64,000 nt of DNA, taken from assembly GCF_947331435.1 (NCBI RefSeq), contig NZ_CAMZOF010000005.1:512657-576656 (forward strand), given 5' to 3'. Each line of letters opens with the position of its first letter. Position 1 is the stretch's first letter. The position numbers and the translations under genes are program-made. The notes below the pieces were generated by a model. That model was not told the DNA's origin. It worked only from the letters and a program-made list of their open reading frames with translations, and did no database searches. Below, piece after piece: positions 1 through 7,670 of the stretch. The DNA comes from Pelagibius sp. Alg239-R121 (GTDB lineage Bacteria > Pseudomonadota > Alphaproteobacteria > Kiloniellales > Kiloniellaceae).

Positions 1-1
1 T

Positions 2-355
2 GGTCTCGGCGGCGAGGAATACGGCAGCGCTTACGATCCTTTCGAGATAAGCGGAGATCACTGTCTGGCTGCGCGCTTCGAACTGCAATACGGTGATGCT
101 TCGGAGTTGGAATACATCGACAGTTTCGAACTTTACGGCTTCACTGATGTGGGAGCCGTCTGGCAGATCGACAACAATGATCGGGACAATCGGCAGAGCC
201 TGGCGTCGATCGGAGTTGGGGCGCGCGCCAATCTGATCGAGGATTTCTGGGGATCGTTGGAATTCGCCGTTCCGATGACGCGCTCTCCGACGGTGGACCG
301 AGACGACGGTGATAAGAAACCGCGGCTTTTCTTCAGCATCATCAAGAGGTTTTAG
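2..355 (+). CDS. TpsB outer-membrane transporter (ShlB/FhaC/HecB family), C-terminal fragment
   Basis: The reading frame is open from base 2, so the gene begins outside the window; about 117 residues are visible. It starts LGGEEYGSAYDPFEI and ends in FFSIIKRF with a terminal aromatic residue, the usual end of a 16-strand Omp85-type barrel. The spaced GSAYD and GD..LA.RFEL pattern is typical of the last strands of two-partner-secretion transporters. Such proteins sit in the outer membrane and thread a large TpsA exoprotein to the cell surface. A TpsA gene follows on the same strand 318 bases downstream, which fits a tpsB-tpsA pair. Family call is firm; the POTRA domains and channel helix cannot be checked here. 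Confidence 0.85.
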   Translation, partial: GLGGEEYGSAYDPFEISGDHCLAARFELQYGDASELEYIDSFELYGFTDVGAVWQIDNNDRDNRQSLASIGVGARANLIEDFWGSLEFAVPMTRSPTVDRDDGDKKPRLFFSIIKRF

Positions 356-673
356 GTCGTGCTCGACATCAATCTGTAAAAAATTCCGACAAACTGTCGG
401 GCGTTTTGGCAGGTTATCGACCGGTATTTCGAGAGTGTTGAAGTCAAGCATTTGAAATTTATGCGCTAAACCTGGCAACGGGATTTGGTACAAGAATTGC
501 AAGTTTAAGGTGTGGAATTTTGCCGCCACTTTGCCAGACCCTGGCTGGCCGGGCGCCGCAGGCAGGTAAATATGGAACGGTGTGATGAGCGCGACACAAA
601 GTGCCGTGAGAGTCCGAGGGTTAGAGTGGGTCTTACTTCACGCAGTTGGTGAAGGTAATAAAGGTCGAAGAGC
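356..673 (+). other. tpsB-tpsA intergenic region with weak hairpin
   Basis: This 318-base spacer has no convincing gene. A hairpin CCGACA-AAC-TGTCGG (386-400) followed shortly by TTTT (404-407) could be a weak Rho-independent terminator or attenuator for tpsB. The remainder (about 430-520) is relatively AT-rich and may carry a promoter for tpsA, but no clear -35/-10 pair stands out. Confidence 0.4.
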
Positions 674-3600
674 ATGAATAAGAACTGGCAGGGAACGGCT
701 TCAGCGCGACGGCAGGGATATTGGTTCTGTAGAGGCGACCGAAGCCGGCATCAGCTGCTTTCGTCCACGGCGTTGGTGACGCATCGCATGGGCCTGGCGC
801 TCGCGCTGGTGGGCGTCCTGTTGCCTTCCGCTTTGTACGCCAATCCGAAGGGTGGGCAGGTCGTCGGAGGCTCCGCGACGATCGTCGAGACCTCGCCGAG
901 CCGATTGGATGTGCACCAGTCCAGCGACAAAGCGATTATCAACTGGCAAAGCTTTAGTATTGATCAAGCGGAGCGCACGAACTTCGTGCAGCCGTCCAAA
1001 GCGTCCGTTGCGCTTAACCGGGTCGTTGGCGGCGACCTCTCGAGGATCGCCGGCCAGTTGACCGCGAATGGCAATCTGATCCTGATTAATCCGAACGGCG
1101 TGGTGTTTACGGATACGGCGCGGGTTGACGTGAACGGCCTGATCGCGAGTACGTCGGATATCGACAACAACGACTTTATGAACGGGCGCCTCAACTTTTC
1201 TGCAGCTTCCGATTCTTCGAGCTTCGTCATCAACCGCGGCCAGATTACGGCGGCGGAAGGCGGCCTGGTCGCGCTGGTGGCCCCCTGGGTGGAGAACTCA
1301 GGCCTGATCGGCGCACGCCTCGGGCGGGTGGAGTTGGCGTCCGGCGGTGCCTTTACGGTCGACCTTTACGGGGATCAGCTTATCCAACTGGCCGTTGCCG
1401 ATACACAGGGTGCTTCGGGGCAGATGCCCGACGAATTATCGGGCGCGGCAAAGGTGGCAAACCTCGGGGCAATTAACGCCGACGGCGGCGTGGTGGCCCT
1501 GACGGTGGCCGACGCCCAGACTCTGGTGGCCAATGTCATCAATATGGAAGGAATCATCGAGGCACGCAGCGTCGAACAGACAGCGGGCCGGATCGTGCTG
1601 AACGGAGGTGACTCCGGTATCGTAAATCTGAGCGGAGCACTGGACGCTTCGGGCAAGGAAACGGGGGAGCACGGTGGCCGGGTCGCGGTTTTGGGTGAAA
1701 AGGTGGGACTGTTCGATGACGCGCTGATCGATGTTTCCGGCGATATCGGGGGCGGGGAGGTGTTAATTGGGGGCAACTATCAAGGTGCCGGTGCCGAGCC
1801 GAACGCGCAGTTCAGTTATGTCGGCAAAGACGCCAGGGTTGAGGCCGATGCGCTGAGCGAGGGCGACGGCGGCCGCGTTATCGTTTGGGCGGATCAGGTT
1901 ACGCGGTTTGAAGGAAATGTCACCGCGCGCGGCGGCGCGACTGGTGGCAACGGCGGTTTTTCAGAGGTTTCGGGCAAACAGCATCTCGCTTTTCAGGGAA
2001 GCGTTGATCTGACGGCCCCGCAGGGTGCTAGGGGAACTCTGCTGCTCGATCCGAACAACATCACTATCGATGCCACTGAAGGGGATGTGGATATCACCGG
2101 TGACGGCAGCACTGGGGATCCCTTTACCTCGACAGACGATGACTCGATCCTGTCTCTGTTCACCCTCGACAATGCACTGAATATTGCAGATGTCGTGGTT
2201 CAGACCGGTTCTGCAGGCAGCAATTCGCAAGACGGTGATATCATTGTTCTCGCCGAGATCGTTGGAGGGCCCGGCGCCCAAAACCTGACCTTGATCGCAC
2301 ACGACGATATTATTTTTGCAGAGTCCGGCGGCATAGATTACTCCGGAGCGGAAGGGAGCATCAGCCTGCAGGCCGATGGCGTTTCGTCGGATGGTGTTGG
2401 TGCGATCATCAACAACGGCGAATTCAGCACAATCATCTCAATAGGAAGCGACGGTATCCTCGAGCTGATCGCAGGGTCGGGAATCGGAGATTCGGAGAGT
2501 CCGATCACAATTGACGGTGAGGCAAGCGTTGCGGCCCTGACTACGGACAGTGGAGGCATCTTCATCGAAGGAAACGATGACATCTTCGTCAGCATAGGCA
2601 GCTCAGTTGAGGGGCTCGATTCGGCCGAGGCCATCAGTCTCGTGTCGACCGGCGGGAGTGTCTTTGTTTCTCACCCGGTGATTGCCAACGGCGATATCAC
2701 AGTCGGGTCGGATGTCGCGAACGTTACTGTTTCCTCCCCCATTACCTCTGAGAGCGGCTCTATTTTCATCGATGCGGACAACGATATAGCGTTGAGTGAT
2801 AACTTGACCGCTGACGCTGAAGTCGTTCTCGAGAGCGCGGCCGGTGACGTGTTCATTACCGGTTCGACGGTCGACATCGTGGCTGATGAGGGCTTTACCT
2901 TAGACGGCGATGCAATCATCTCCGCCGACCTATCGATCCAAACGGCTGGTGGCGACATCGTCTTTACTGGATTCGTGGACGGTTCCGGGGGAGAGCCGGA
3001 GGAGATCAATCCCGATCTAACCCTTTCCTCGGGTAACGGGGTTGTCAATTTCGGAGATTTTGTTGGCGACTCAGTAGGCCTTGGCGAAGTCGATGCGACA
3101 GGATCGTCAACGCTGATTGCGAGTGGTTCAGAGGGCGAGGAGATTCTGCTGGTAGAAGGCTTCGAGCGGGTCGACGACGAGCCGCTGCCCTCGACCTTCA
3201 ACGTTTCGGCCTTGCTGCCCGAGTTTGATGACACCACGACGACAACAGAGACTGAGCCGACGACGACACCCACCGTCGATCCCGTGAACCAGACCTTGCC
3301 GTCGACCCAGGCTCCACGCCGAGATGAACCTGCCCGGGTCGCTGATGCATCGCCCGTTGCAAACGCGACAAATCCGCTTCTGACGCTGCAGGATCTCAGC
3401 GATATCGCGCCGGGCGCGGGCGCAGAGACGGTTGGCCAGGAATCCATTCTGATTTCTGAGACGGATTCGGAAGCAATTTCGGAGATTCTGGATGTGATTG
3501 TCGAATCCTGCCCCGATGTGATCCTGACCTCTTTGTCCTGGCAAAATACGCCAGCGGATGCGGCCTTCAATCGCGATCCTACGGTCTCGCCCTACAGTGT

Positions 3601-3778
3601 GGACGAATACTGCGGCGGTTACGTGATGACCTATCCCGGGCGCGGCTCCGGTGCGGCTTATCAGGGGCTTTCCTTCGTGACCCGCGATTTCTGGACTGAT
3701 TTGGATCAGTCGCGCGAACCGGAGGTGATTCCCGCGTTACTGCAGAGCTTCGGCTTGCAGGAACAAGACGGAAAGTAA
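674..3778 (+). CDS. TpsA exoprotein, filamentous-haemagglutinin N-terminal (TPS) domain
   Basis: A 1034-residue exported protein, the likely passenger of the TpsB upstream. Residues 1-56 form a long signal peptide (hydrophobic stretch LALALVGVLLPSALYA, cleavage near ALYA-NPKGG). The TPS domain follows (about 57-200), with the diagnostic NPNG motif in LILINPNGVVF and the SIDQAERTNFVQP region that nucleates the right-handed beta-helix. The middle is Gly/Asp/Ser-rich repetitive beta-helix (e.g. GGRVIVWADQ). A Thr-rich linker (TTTTTETEPTTTPTVDP) precedes a compact C-terminal domain with two cysteines, near residues 946 and 980. Short for a haemagglutinin, closer in size to small adhesins or haem-binding TpsA proteins. 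Start codon ATG is preceded by a purine-rich AGGTCGAAGAGC. Target or ligand unknown. Confidence 0.9.
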   Translation: MNKNWQGTASARRQGYWFCRGDRSRHQLLSSTALVTHRMGLALALVGVLLPSALYANPKGGQVVGGSATIVETSPSRLDVHQSSDKAIINWQSFSIDQAERTNFVQPSKASVALNRVVGGDLSRIAGQLTANGNLILINPNGVVFTDTARVDVNGLIASTSDIDNNDFMNGRLNFSAASDSSSFVINRGQITAAEGGLVALVAPWVENSGLIGARLGRVELASGGAFTVDLYGDQLIQLAVADTQGASGQMPDELSGAAKVANLGAINADGGVVALTVADAQTLVANVINMEGIIEARSVEQTAGRIVLNGGDSGIVNLSGALDASGKETGEHGGRVAVLGEKVGLFDDALIDVSGDIGGGEVLIGGNYQGAGAEPNAQFSYVGKDARVEADALSEGDGGRVIVWADQVTRFEGNVTARGGATGGNGGFSEVSGKQHLAFQGSVDLTAPQGARGTLLLDPNNITIDATEGDVDITGDGSTGDPFTSTDDDSILSLFTLDNALNIADVVVQTGSAGSNSQDGDIIVLAEIVGGPGAQNLTLIAHDDIIFAESGGIDYSGAEGSISLQADGVSSDGVGAIINNGEFSTIISIGSDGILELIAGSGIGDSESPITIDGEASVAALTTDSGGIFIEGNDDIFVSIGSSVEGLDSAEAISLVSTGGSVFVSHPVIANGDITVGSDVANVTVSSPITSESGSIFIDADNDIALSDNLTADAEVVLESAAGDVFITGSTVDIVADEGFTLDGDAIISADLSIQTAGGDIVFTGFVDGSGGEPEEINPDLTLSSGNGVVNFGDFVGDSVGLGEVDATGSSTLIASGSEGEEILLVEGFERVDDEPLPSTFNVSALLPEFDDTTTTTETEPTTTPTVDPVNQTLPSTQAPRRDEPARVADASPVANATNPLLTLQDLSDIAPGAGAETVGQESILISETDSEAISEILDVIVESCPDVILTSLSWQNTPADAAFNRDPTVSPYSVDEYCGGYVMTYPGRGSGAAYQGLSFVTRDFWTDLDQSREPEVIPALLQSFGLQEQDGK

Positions 3779-3809
3779 CGCCCCTATACTGAAGTCTTGC
3801 GCCGGCGTA

Positions 3810-3889
3810 CCGATTGCTGGGACCTTCAATCGGGCCTGCAGGCAGCCCGCGCGCGGTTATACCAAGTTGCAGAGATGGCAACTTGGTAT
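3810..3889 (+). other. Two tandem perfect inverted repeats after tpsA
   Basis: Two clean hairpins lie between the tpsA stop and the next gene. The first is CCGATTG (3810-3816) with CAATCGG (3827-3833). The second is a perfect 12-bp stem, ATACCAAGTTGC (3859-3870) with GCAACTTGGTAT (3878-3889), loop of 7. Neither is followed by a T-run, so classical Rho-independent termination is not obvious. They could stabilise the 3' end of the tpsA mRNA, attenuate into the downstream gene, or be a protein-binding operator. Confidence 0.6.
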
Positions 3890-3919
3890 GGGACGTGATT
3901 TCGACTTCCTCTGGATTGC

Positions 3920-4357
3920 GTGATGAGATCCGAACTTGTTGCCATAGCCGTTACGTTTTTCTGGACCGTCTGTGCAGGGGGTACCGGCTTGGCGCAGTCC
4001 CTCCCGCCGACGGTGGATCCTGGAATACAGCAGCAGCGGCTGCTGCCGGCTTTCCCGCCACGCCAGGGAGCAGCCGTTCTCCGCGACATCGACTGCGGCA
4101 GTGAAGTCACCAATTCAGCGGATCGTTTCGTTCTGATGGTGATTATCCTCGAAACCGAGGTGGCTGCAAGGGAGTTGGACCCATCCCGCCACTGGAGGCC
4201 ATTCCTGGGCGAGGAAATTTCCTTGGAGCAGCTCTGCGTCATTGGACGGTCGGTTGCAGACGATTATGCGCGGCGGTCCGGCCGGGCCATGGCGGCTGTG
4301 ATTCCAGCCCAGCAAATTACCAACGGTGTTGCTGTTATCTCGATCGTCCTGAGCTAA
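3920..4357 (+). CDS. Secreted stand-alone POTRA-like protein (TpsB-derived)
   Basis: A 145-residue protein with an N-terminal signal peptide (LVAIAVTFFWTVCAGGTGLAQ). The rest resembles the POTRA_2 domain of ShlB-type transporters: a FLGEEISLEQL segment, a helix resembling VADDYARRSGRAMAAV, then IPAQQITNGVAVISIV, matching the usual YR..GY..A.IPPQ.I.DGVV.I.V pattern. The gene stops right after this strand, and no barrel-coding frame follows downstream. It therefore looks like a periplasmic POTRA module without its pore: either a remnant of a second tpsB or a functional soluble partner of the TPS system. GTG at 3920 or ATG at 3923 can start it; no strong ribosome-binding site is seen. One-off homology call by eye. 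Confidence 0.6.
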   Translation: MMRSELVAIAVTFFWTVCAGGTGLAQSLPPTVDPGIQQQRLLPAFPPRQGAAVLRDIDCGSEVTNSADRFVLMVIILETEVAARELDPSRHWRPFLGEEISLEQLCVIGRSVADDYARRSGRAMAAVIPAQQITNGVAVISIVLS

Positions 4358-4540
4358 AACCGCCGCTCCGCGGCAAAGTGAGCTCGCAAATGGGGATCGT
4401 CCTACAAAAATCAGTCTCTAAAGCAGCTTGCGCTTAAGTCGATTCGAAACCTGCTGAATTGCAGTCAGCATATTGCTGAATTCAAACACAAATTATGAGA
4501 TCTTGCGGTTCCGGAAAAACGCAAAACGCAGTAGTTAAAT

Positions 4541-6088
4541 CTATTGGGGAATTTTCCGCACGACCCGGAAGCCGAAGTCGTTGCGTGTGCCCAGGCCGAA
4601 GCGTCCGCGCGTAGTGACTTGCGCCGCTCTGTCGTTATCACGCCAGGACCCGCCACGCAGGACGCTTTGTGTGCAGGATCCCGTGGTCCAGGCACTGCCG
4701 TCACTTGGCGCCTTGCGGTAAGAGCTGTGCCAGCAGTCTTCGACCCATTCCCAGACGTTCCCGTGCACATCGTGCAGTCCGAAGCTATTCGGCTTGCCAG
4801 ATCCTACGGGAGCCGTCTGGCCGTCCCACTGACTGCCGCAGTTGCGGCAGTTGGCCAGATCAGTTCCGACTGCATCCCCCCACCAGTATTTGGTCGCAGT
4901 GCCAGCCCTGGCGGCATATTCCCATAGTGCTTCAGATGGAAGACTGTAGGCTTGGCCGGTTCTTCGGCTCAGCCAGCGCACGTATTGCCGCGCATCGTCC
5001 CATGAAACGTTGATTGCCGGCCGCTTTCCCTTTCCCCAGCCTTCGTCTGACTGGATGGCAGGGCAGGCCCCCTCGGTCGCGCAGACTCCCCACTCGTCAA
5101 AGGTGACCTCAAACTTGCCGACGGCCACATCCTGCGCGATCGTCACTTCGCGTGCAGGCCTTTGTTCGCGTTTACCGCGTTCGGAACCCATAACGAATTT
5201 CCCCTTCGGGACCACGACTAAAAGGGGGCAAGTCTCGCAGTCTTTGAATTCCTCACCGATATTCAACTTGGGCAGTGCGACAGCGTTGGCAGTCTGCACC
5301 GAACCGGCACCGGCACTCTTAAAATAAAAGTCTGCAACCAAAGACGTAAACTCGACTGGAACCTGGTTTCCGCCGGAAGTTCGGCTGACCGAGGAACGGA
5401 CACGCTTGAAGACGTCTTCGACACGCAGGCCCGGCTGATCGATTTCCTTCAACAGCTCGCCGGTATAGATGGAATTGCGCCCGAAACCGTCACTTGCCAG
5501 CTGATTGGGGCCAGTCGAATAAGCGATCAGAGAGCCTTGCGGCGCGTCCATTCGTGCCAGACCCTGAACCGTCTGGTTGTCCCGCCGCTTCATGCCATTG
5601 TTCCGGCAAGCGTCCAGGATCACGAAACTGAAGTCCAGTTTCTTGGCCCGTAAAGTGTTAAGTACGTCGTTTGCGTCGACCGCGACCTTCGGCATATCTT
5701 CGGCAAACTCCACGGCAGCATCGACCGGGAGAAGATAATTGATGCCGTCAACCTGCAGACCATGCCCGGAATAATAAAACAGGCCGATGGCGCCTCTTTT
5801 GAGTGCTTTTCGAAACTCCCGGATCGTTGTGCGCATGGACGCAAGGTCGAGATCGGTTTTGACAATGACTTTAAAGTCGAGCGCTGTCAGCGCTTTAGCC
5901 ATGTCAGCCGCATCATTACCCGGATTGACGAGAGGCGGCAGGGATTGGTAGGCGGTGTTGCCGATGATGAGTGCGACGCGTTCTTTCGCATCCTTACCAG
6001 CGCCTAAAGCAGTGGAGATTTGGGTCGCTGCGGCCAGACAAATGCACATCATGGCCGTCCGCAAAATTCGAACCAGCGTTCTCGACAT
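4541..6088 (-). CDS. Exported caspase-family (C14) protein with FGE/SUMF1-like domain
   Basis: A 515-residue protein from ATG 6088, which has a GGGGAG ribosome-binding site; the frame stays open up to 6160. A signal peptide (VRILRTAMMCICLAAATQISTALG) implies periplasmic or surface location. The caspase p20-type domain follows (about residues 35-240): RVALIIGN at its start, catalytic His109 in FYYSGHG and Cys161 in ILDACRNN. The C-terminal half is a formylglycine-generating-enzyme-like domain: PKGKFVMGS, EVTFDEWGVC, INVSWDDARQYVRWLS, GNVWEWVEDCW, SVLRGGSW. The active-site Cys pair that sulfatase-activating FGEs carry after RGGSW is absent (RDNDRAAQVTTRGRF), so this domain is probably a non-catalytic or binding module. 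Substrate unknown. It converges on the TPS locus. Confidence 0.9.
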   Translation of the reverse strand: MSRTLVRILRTAMMCICLAAATQISTALGAGKDAKERVALIIGNTAYQSLPPLVNPGNDAADMAKALTALDFKVIVKTDLDLASMRTTIREFRKALKRGAIGLFYYSGHGLQVDGINYLLPVDAAVEFAEDMPKVAVDANDVLNTLRAKKLDFSFVILDACRNNGMKRRDNQTVQGLARMDAPQGSLIAYSTGPNQLASDGFGRNSIYTGELLKEIDQPGLRVEDVFKRVRSSVSRTSGGNQVPVEFTSLVADFYFKSAGAGSVQTANAVALPKLNIGEEFKDCETCPLLVVVPKGKFVMGSERGKREQRPAREVTIAQDVAVGKFEVTFDEWGVCATEGACPAIQSDEGWGKGKRPAINVSWDDARQYVRWLSRRTGQAYSLPSEALWEYAARAGTATKYWWGDAVGTDLANCRNCGSQWDGQTAPVGSGKPNSFGLHDVHGNVWEWVEDCWHSSYRKAPSDGSAWTTGSCTQSVLRGGSWRDNDRAAQVTTRGRFGLGTRNDFGFRVVRKIPQ

Positions 6089-6569
6089 ATGGTGGTGTGC
6101 TCCCCGCAGGCCGTCTTTACCCGAACAAATATTGCCCGCAGGTTTTCGGTCTATTGCCATGCCCTGCGGAGCTGCAACAGGCTAGCAAAGAAAAGTTCGT
6201 TGGTATAGGTGGCTTCGGCGCGGGCACAATGTCACTATTGTGTGACCATCCCCATTTGTTCAACGGCTTGATTCAGCTCTGTGGAGACCAACTGCGGCCG
6301 GTTTGCCAATCACCGGATCCGCGCTCACTGTAAATCGCGTTTGCCCGCGCTGCTTTGTGTGCCAAACGCAGGCGCTTCATGATATCTTAGACCAACGGCC
6401 ACGAAGGGAGCCTATCGAGCCACACCCTAACTATACGAGGCGGAAGCTGGTTCACGTTTTTCGCTGAGACAGTAAAAAACGATCAGTCTCAAGAGGTGTT
6501 CGCGCGGCTTGATCGGTTGCTTTTGCAGTGGTTAAATTGTGTTTCACGTAAAGTGTTGGGAGATTTGAG
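6089..6569. other. Divergent intergenic region, caspase gene / ompA-like gene
   Basis: About 480 bases separate two divergent genes, so promoters for both are expected here. The one structure I can define is the palindromic repeat copy at 6446-6488, which lies about 80 bases upstream of the OmpA-like gene. No convincing small gene is seen. Confidence 0.4.
6446..6488 (-). repeat. Dispersed palindromic repeat, copy A
   Basis: Read on the minus strand, this 43-base element begins GACTGATCGTTTTTT and ends GAAAAACGTGAACCAGC. It aligns without gaps to copies at 14893-14936 and 48821-48864; the shared blocks are CTGATCGTTTTT at one end and GAAAA.CGTGAA.CAGC at the other. The ends are partly self-complementary. 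Unlike the other two copies it lies between divergent genes, so terminator function cannot explain it here. Confidence 0.75.
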
Positions 6570-7079
6570 ATGTTTCGCTACATCGGAGGCGTTTCTTGCG
6601 CCTTGGCGTTGATTGGGACAATTCTAGCGGCGCCGTCCAGCGTTTCGGCAGAAGATCCTGTCGTAAATGCCGATACAATCGCGTATCAGCTCGCGCCCAA
6701 GCGTGGATTAAAAATCACCGCAGCCGAGCCGACATCCATCAACCTGCCGGATGTGACCTTTGAGTTCAACTCGGCTCAACTCACGCCGACCGCGAAGAAA
6801 CAGTTGGCTGAAGTGGGTAAGGCCCTTTCGATGTCCGCATTCAAGGACTCGAAGTTTGTGATCGCCGGCCATACGGATGCAGTCGGTACTGCGGAATATA
6901 ATCAGCAGCTTTCCAAGTTGAGAGCTGAGGCCGCCGTGAGTTTTTTGGTTCGGGAACATGGCATGGACGCAAGCCGTCTGTCAGCAACGGGCCGCGGTGA
7001 AAGCAAGCTGTTGCCACAAATATCTGAAGATAGCGGTGCAAACCGGCGCGTTGAGATTCTCAATCTGGGAACAGAATAG
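6570..7079 (+). CDS. OmpA-family peptidoglycan-binding protein
   Basis: A 169-residue protein with a signal peptide (MFRYIGGVSCALALIGTILA, cleavage after SVSA) and a C-terminal OmpA domain from about residue 60. The domain reads VTFEFNSAQLTPTAKKQL, then IAGHTDAVGTAEYNQQLS, KLRAEAAVSFL and SATGRGESKLLP, ending in NRRVEIL. GHTD and the NRRVEI arginines are the usual diaminopimelate-contact residues. No beta-barrel and no lipobox cysteine, so it is probably a soluble periplasmic wall-binding protein. ATG is preceded by GGGAGA. Such proteins often accompany caspase or TPS loci in alphaproteobacteria, but no direct partner can be inferred here. Confidence 0.9.
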   Translation: MFRYIGGVSCALALIGTILAAPSSVSAEDPVVNADTIAYQLAPKRGLKITAAEPTSINLPDVTFEFNSAQLTPTAKKQLAEVGKALSMSAFKDSKFVIAGHTDAVGTAEYNQQLSKLRAEAAVSFLVREHGMDASRLSATGRGESKLLPQISEDSGANRRVEILNLGTE

Positions 7080-7670
7080 CGCAAGTATCACCGATTATTC
7101 AGTCGCGTAGATCAGGACCGGCATAAACCCGCTCTCGGTTCGGTCCGTTATGGCAGCCCGATGAAGCTTCGATCGCCTTTGCGGCAGGCTTAGTCGGGTA
7201 TGCTGTCCTTCGAAACAGATTGATGTCGCTGCTGTTGGTCGATTCTCTTTATCTGAGAGCTGAGTTTTACGGGTAGGTCAGTACAATTGCGATACCGCAG
7301 TCGCACGTGGGTGGTCGACTGGAGCCGAAAGTAGATCCAGGTTAGACGGAATCGCACTGGGCGTTCTGTCGTTCTGGTGACTCTACTCTAACCATGGGGT
7401 TTATGAGCGGGTTCGCATGACTTGACGAAACCACAAAGTGGTTCCGACAAAAAAAGATCCGATCTAGTGGTGGGGTCCATGGCACGGCAGAGTGATCGAA
7501 TACGTCATCTTCGAGGGTAGCGGTTTAATCGGATCTTGCTATAACTTCGCCGATAAGTGTTTCCGGCCATCTAAGATTAAGTAATTTCGATAGATTTGGT
7601 GCTTACCTGTTTTGTGTAATAGTGCCGGTCGCGCCCGACACTATTCCCCAACAATCAGGTCCGATCATCT
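7080..7670. other. Intergenic region upstream of the aminotransferase gene
   Basis: Nearly 590 bases with no supported gene. The only structured element I see is the operator-like palindrome at 7618-7645. The rest has no clear repeat, tRNA or small ORF with a ribosome-binding site. Confidence 0.4.
7618..7645 (+). promoter_or_regulatory. Operator-like inverted repeat upstream of the aminotransferase
   Basis: AATAGTG-c-CGG (7618-7628) pairs with CCG-a-CACTATT (7635-7645): eleven positions per arm with a single mismatch and a six-base centre, ending 25 bases before the start codon. The position overlaps the expected promoter or leader, so it could be a repressor operator or a leader hairpin. 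No regulator gene is adjacent. Confidence 0.5.

Noticed and set aside
3235..3275. ACG/ACC repeat tract that could be a microsatellite or phase-variable site
   Set aside because: It encodes the Thr-rich linker in frame (TTTTTETEPTTTP) and is not a uniform repeat; a unit change of three would not alter the frame.
2671..3570. 299-codon open frame antisense to tpsA
   Set aside because: Ser/Thr/Val-rich translation typical of the reverse strand of a repetitive Gly/Asp/Ser gene; no ribosome-binding site or recognisable domain.
4362..4374. GCCGC-tcc-GCGGC hairpin after the POTRA-like gene
   Set aside because: Short stem with a three-base loop and no T-run; too weak to call a terminator.
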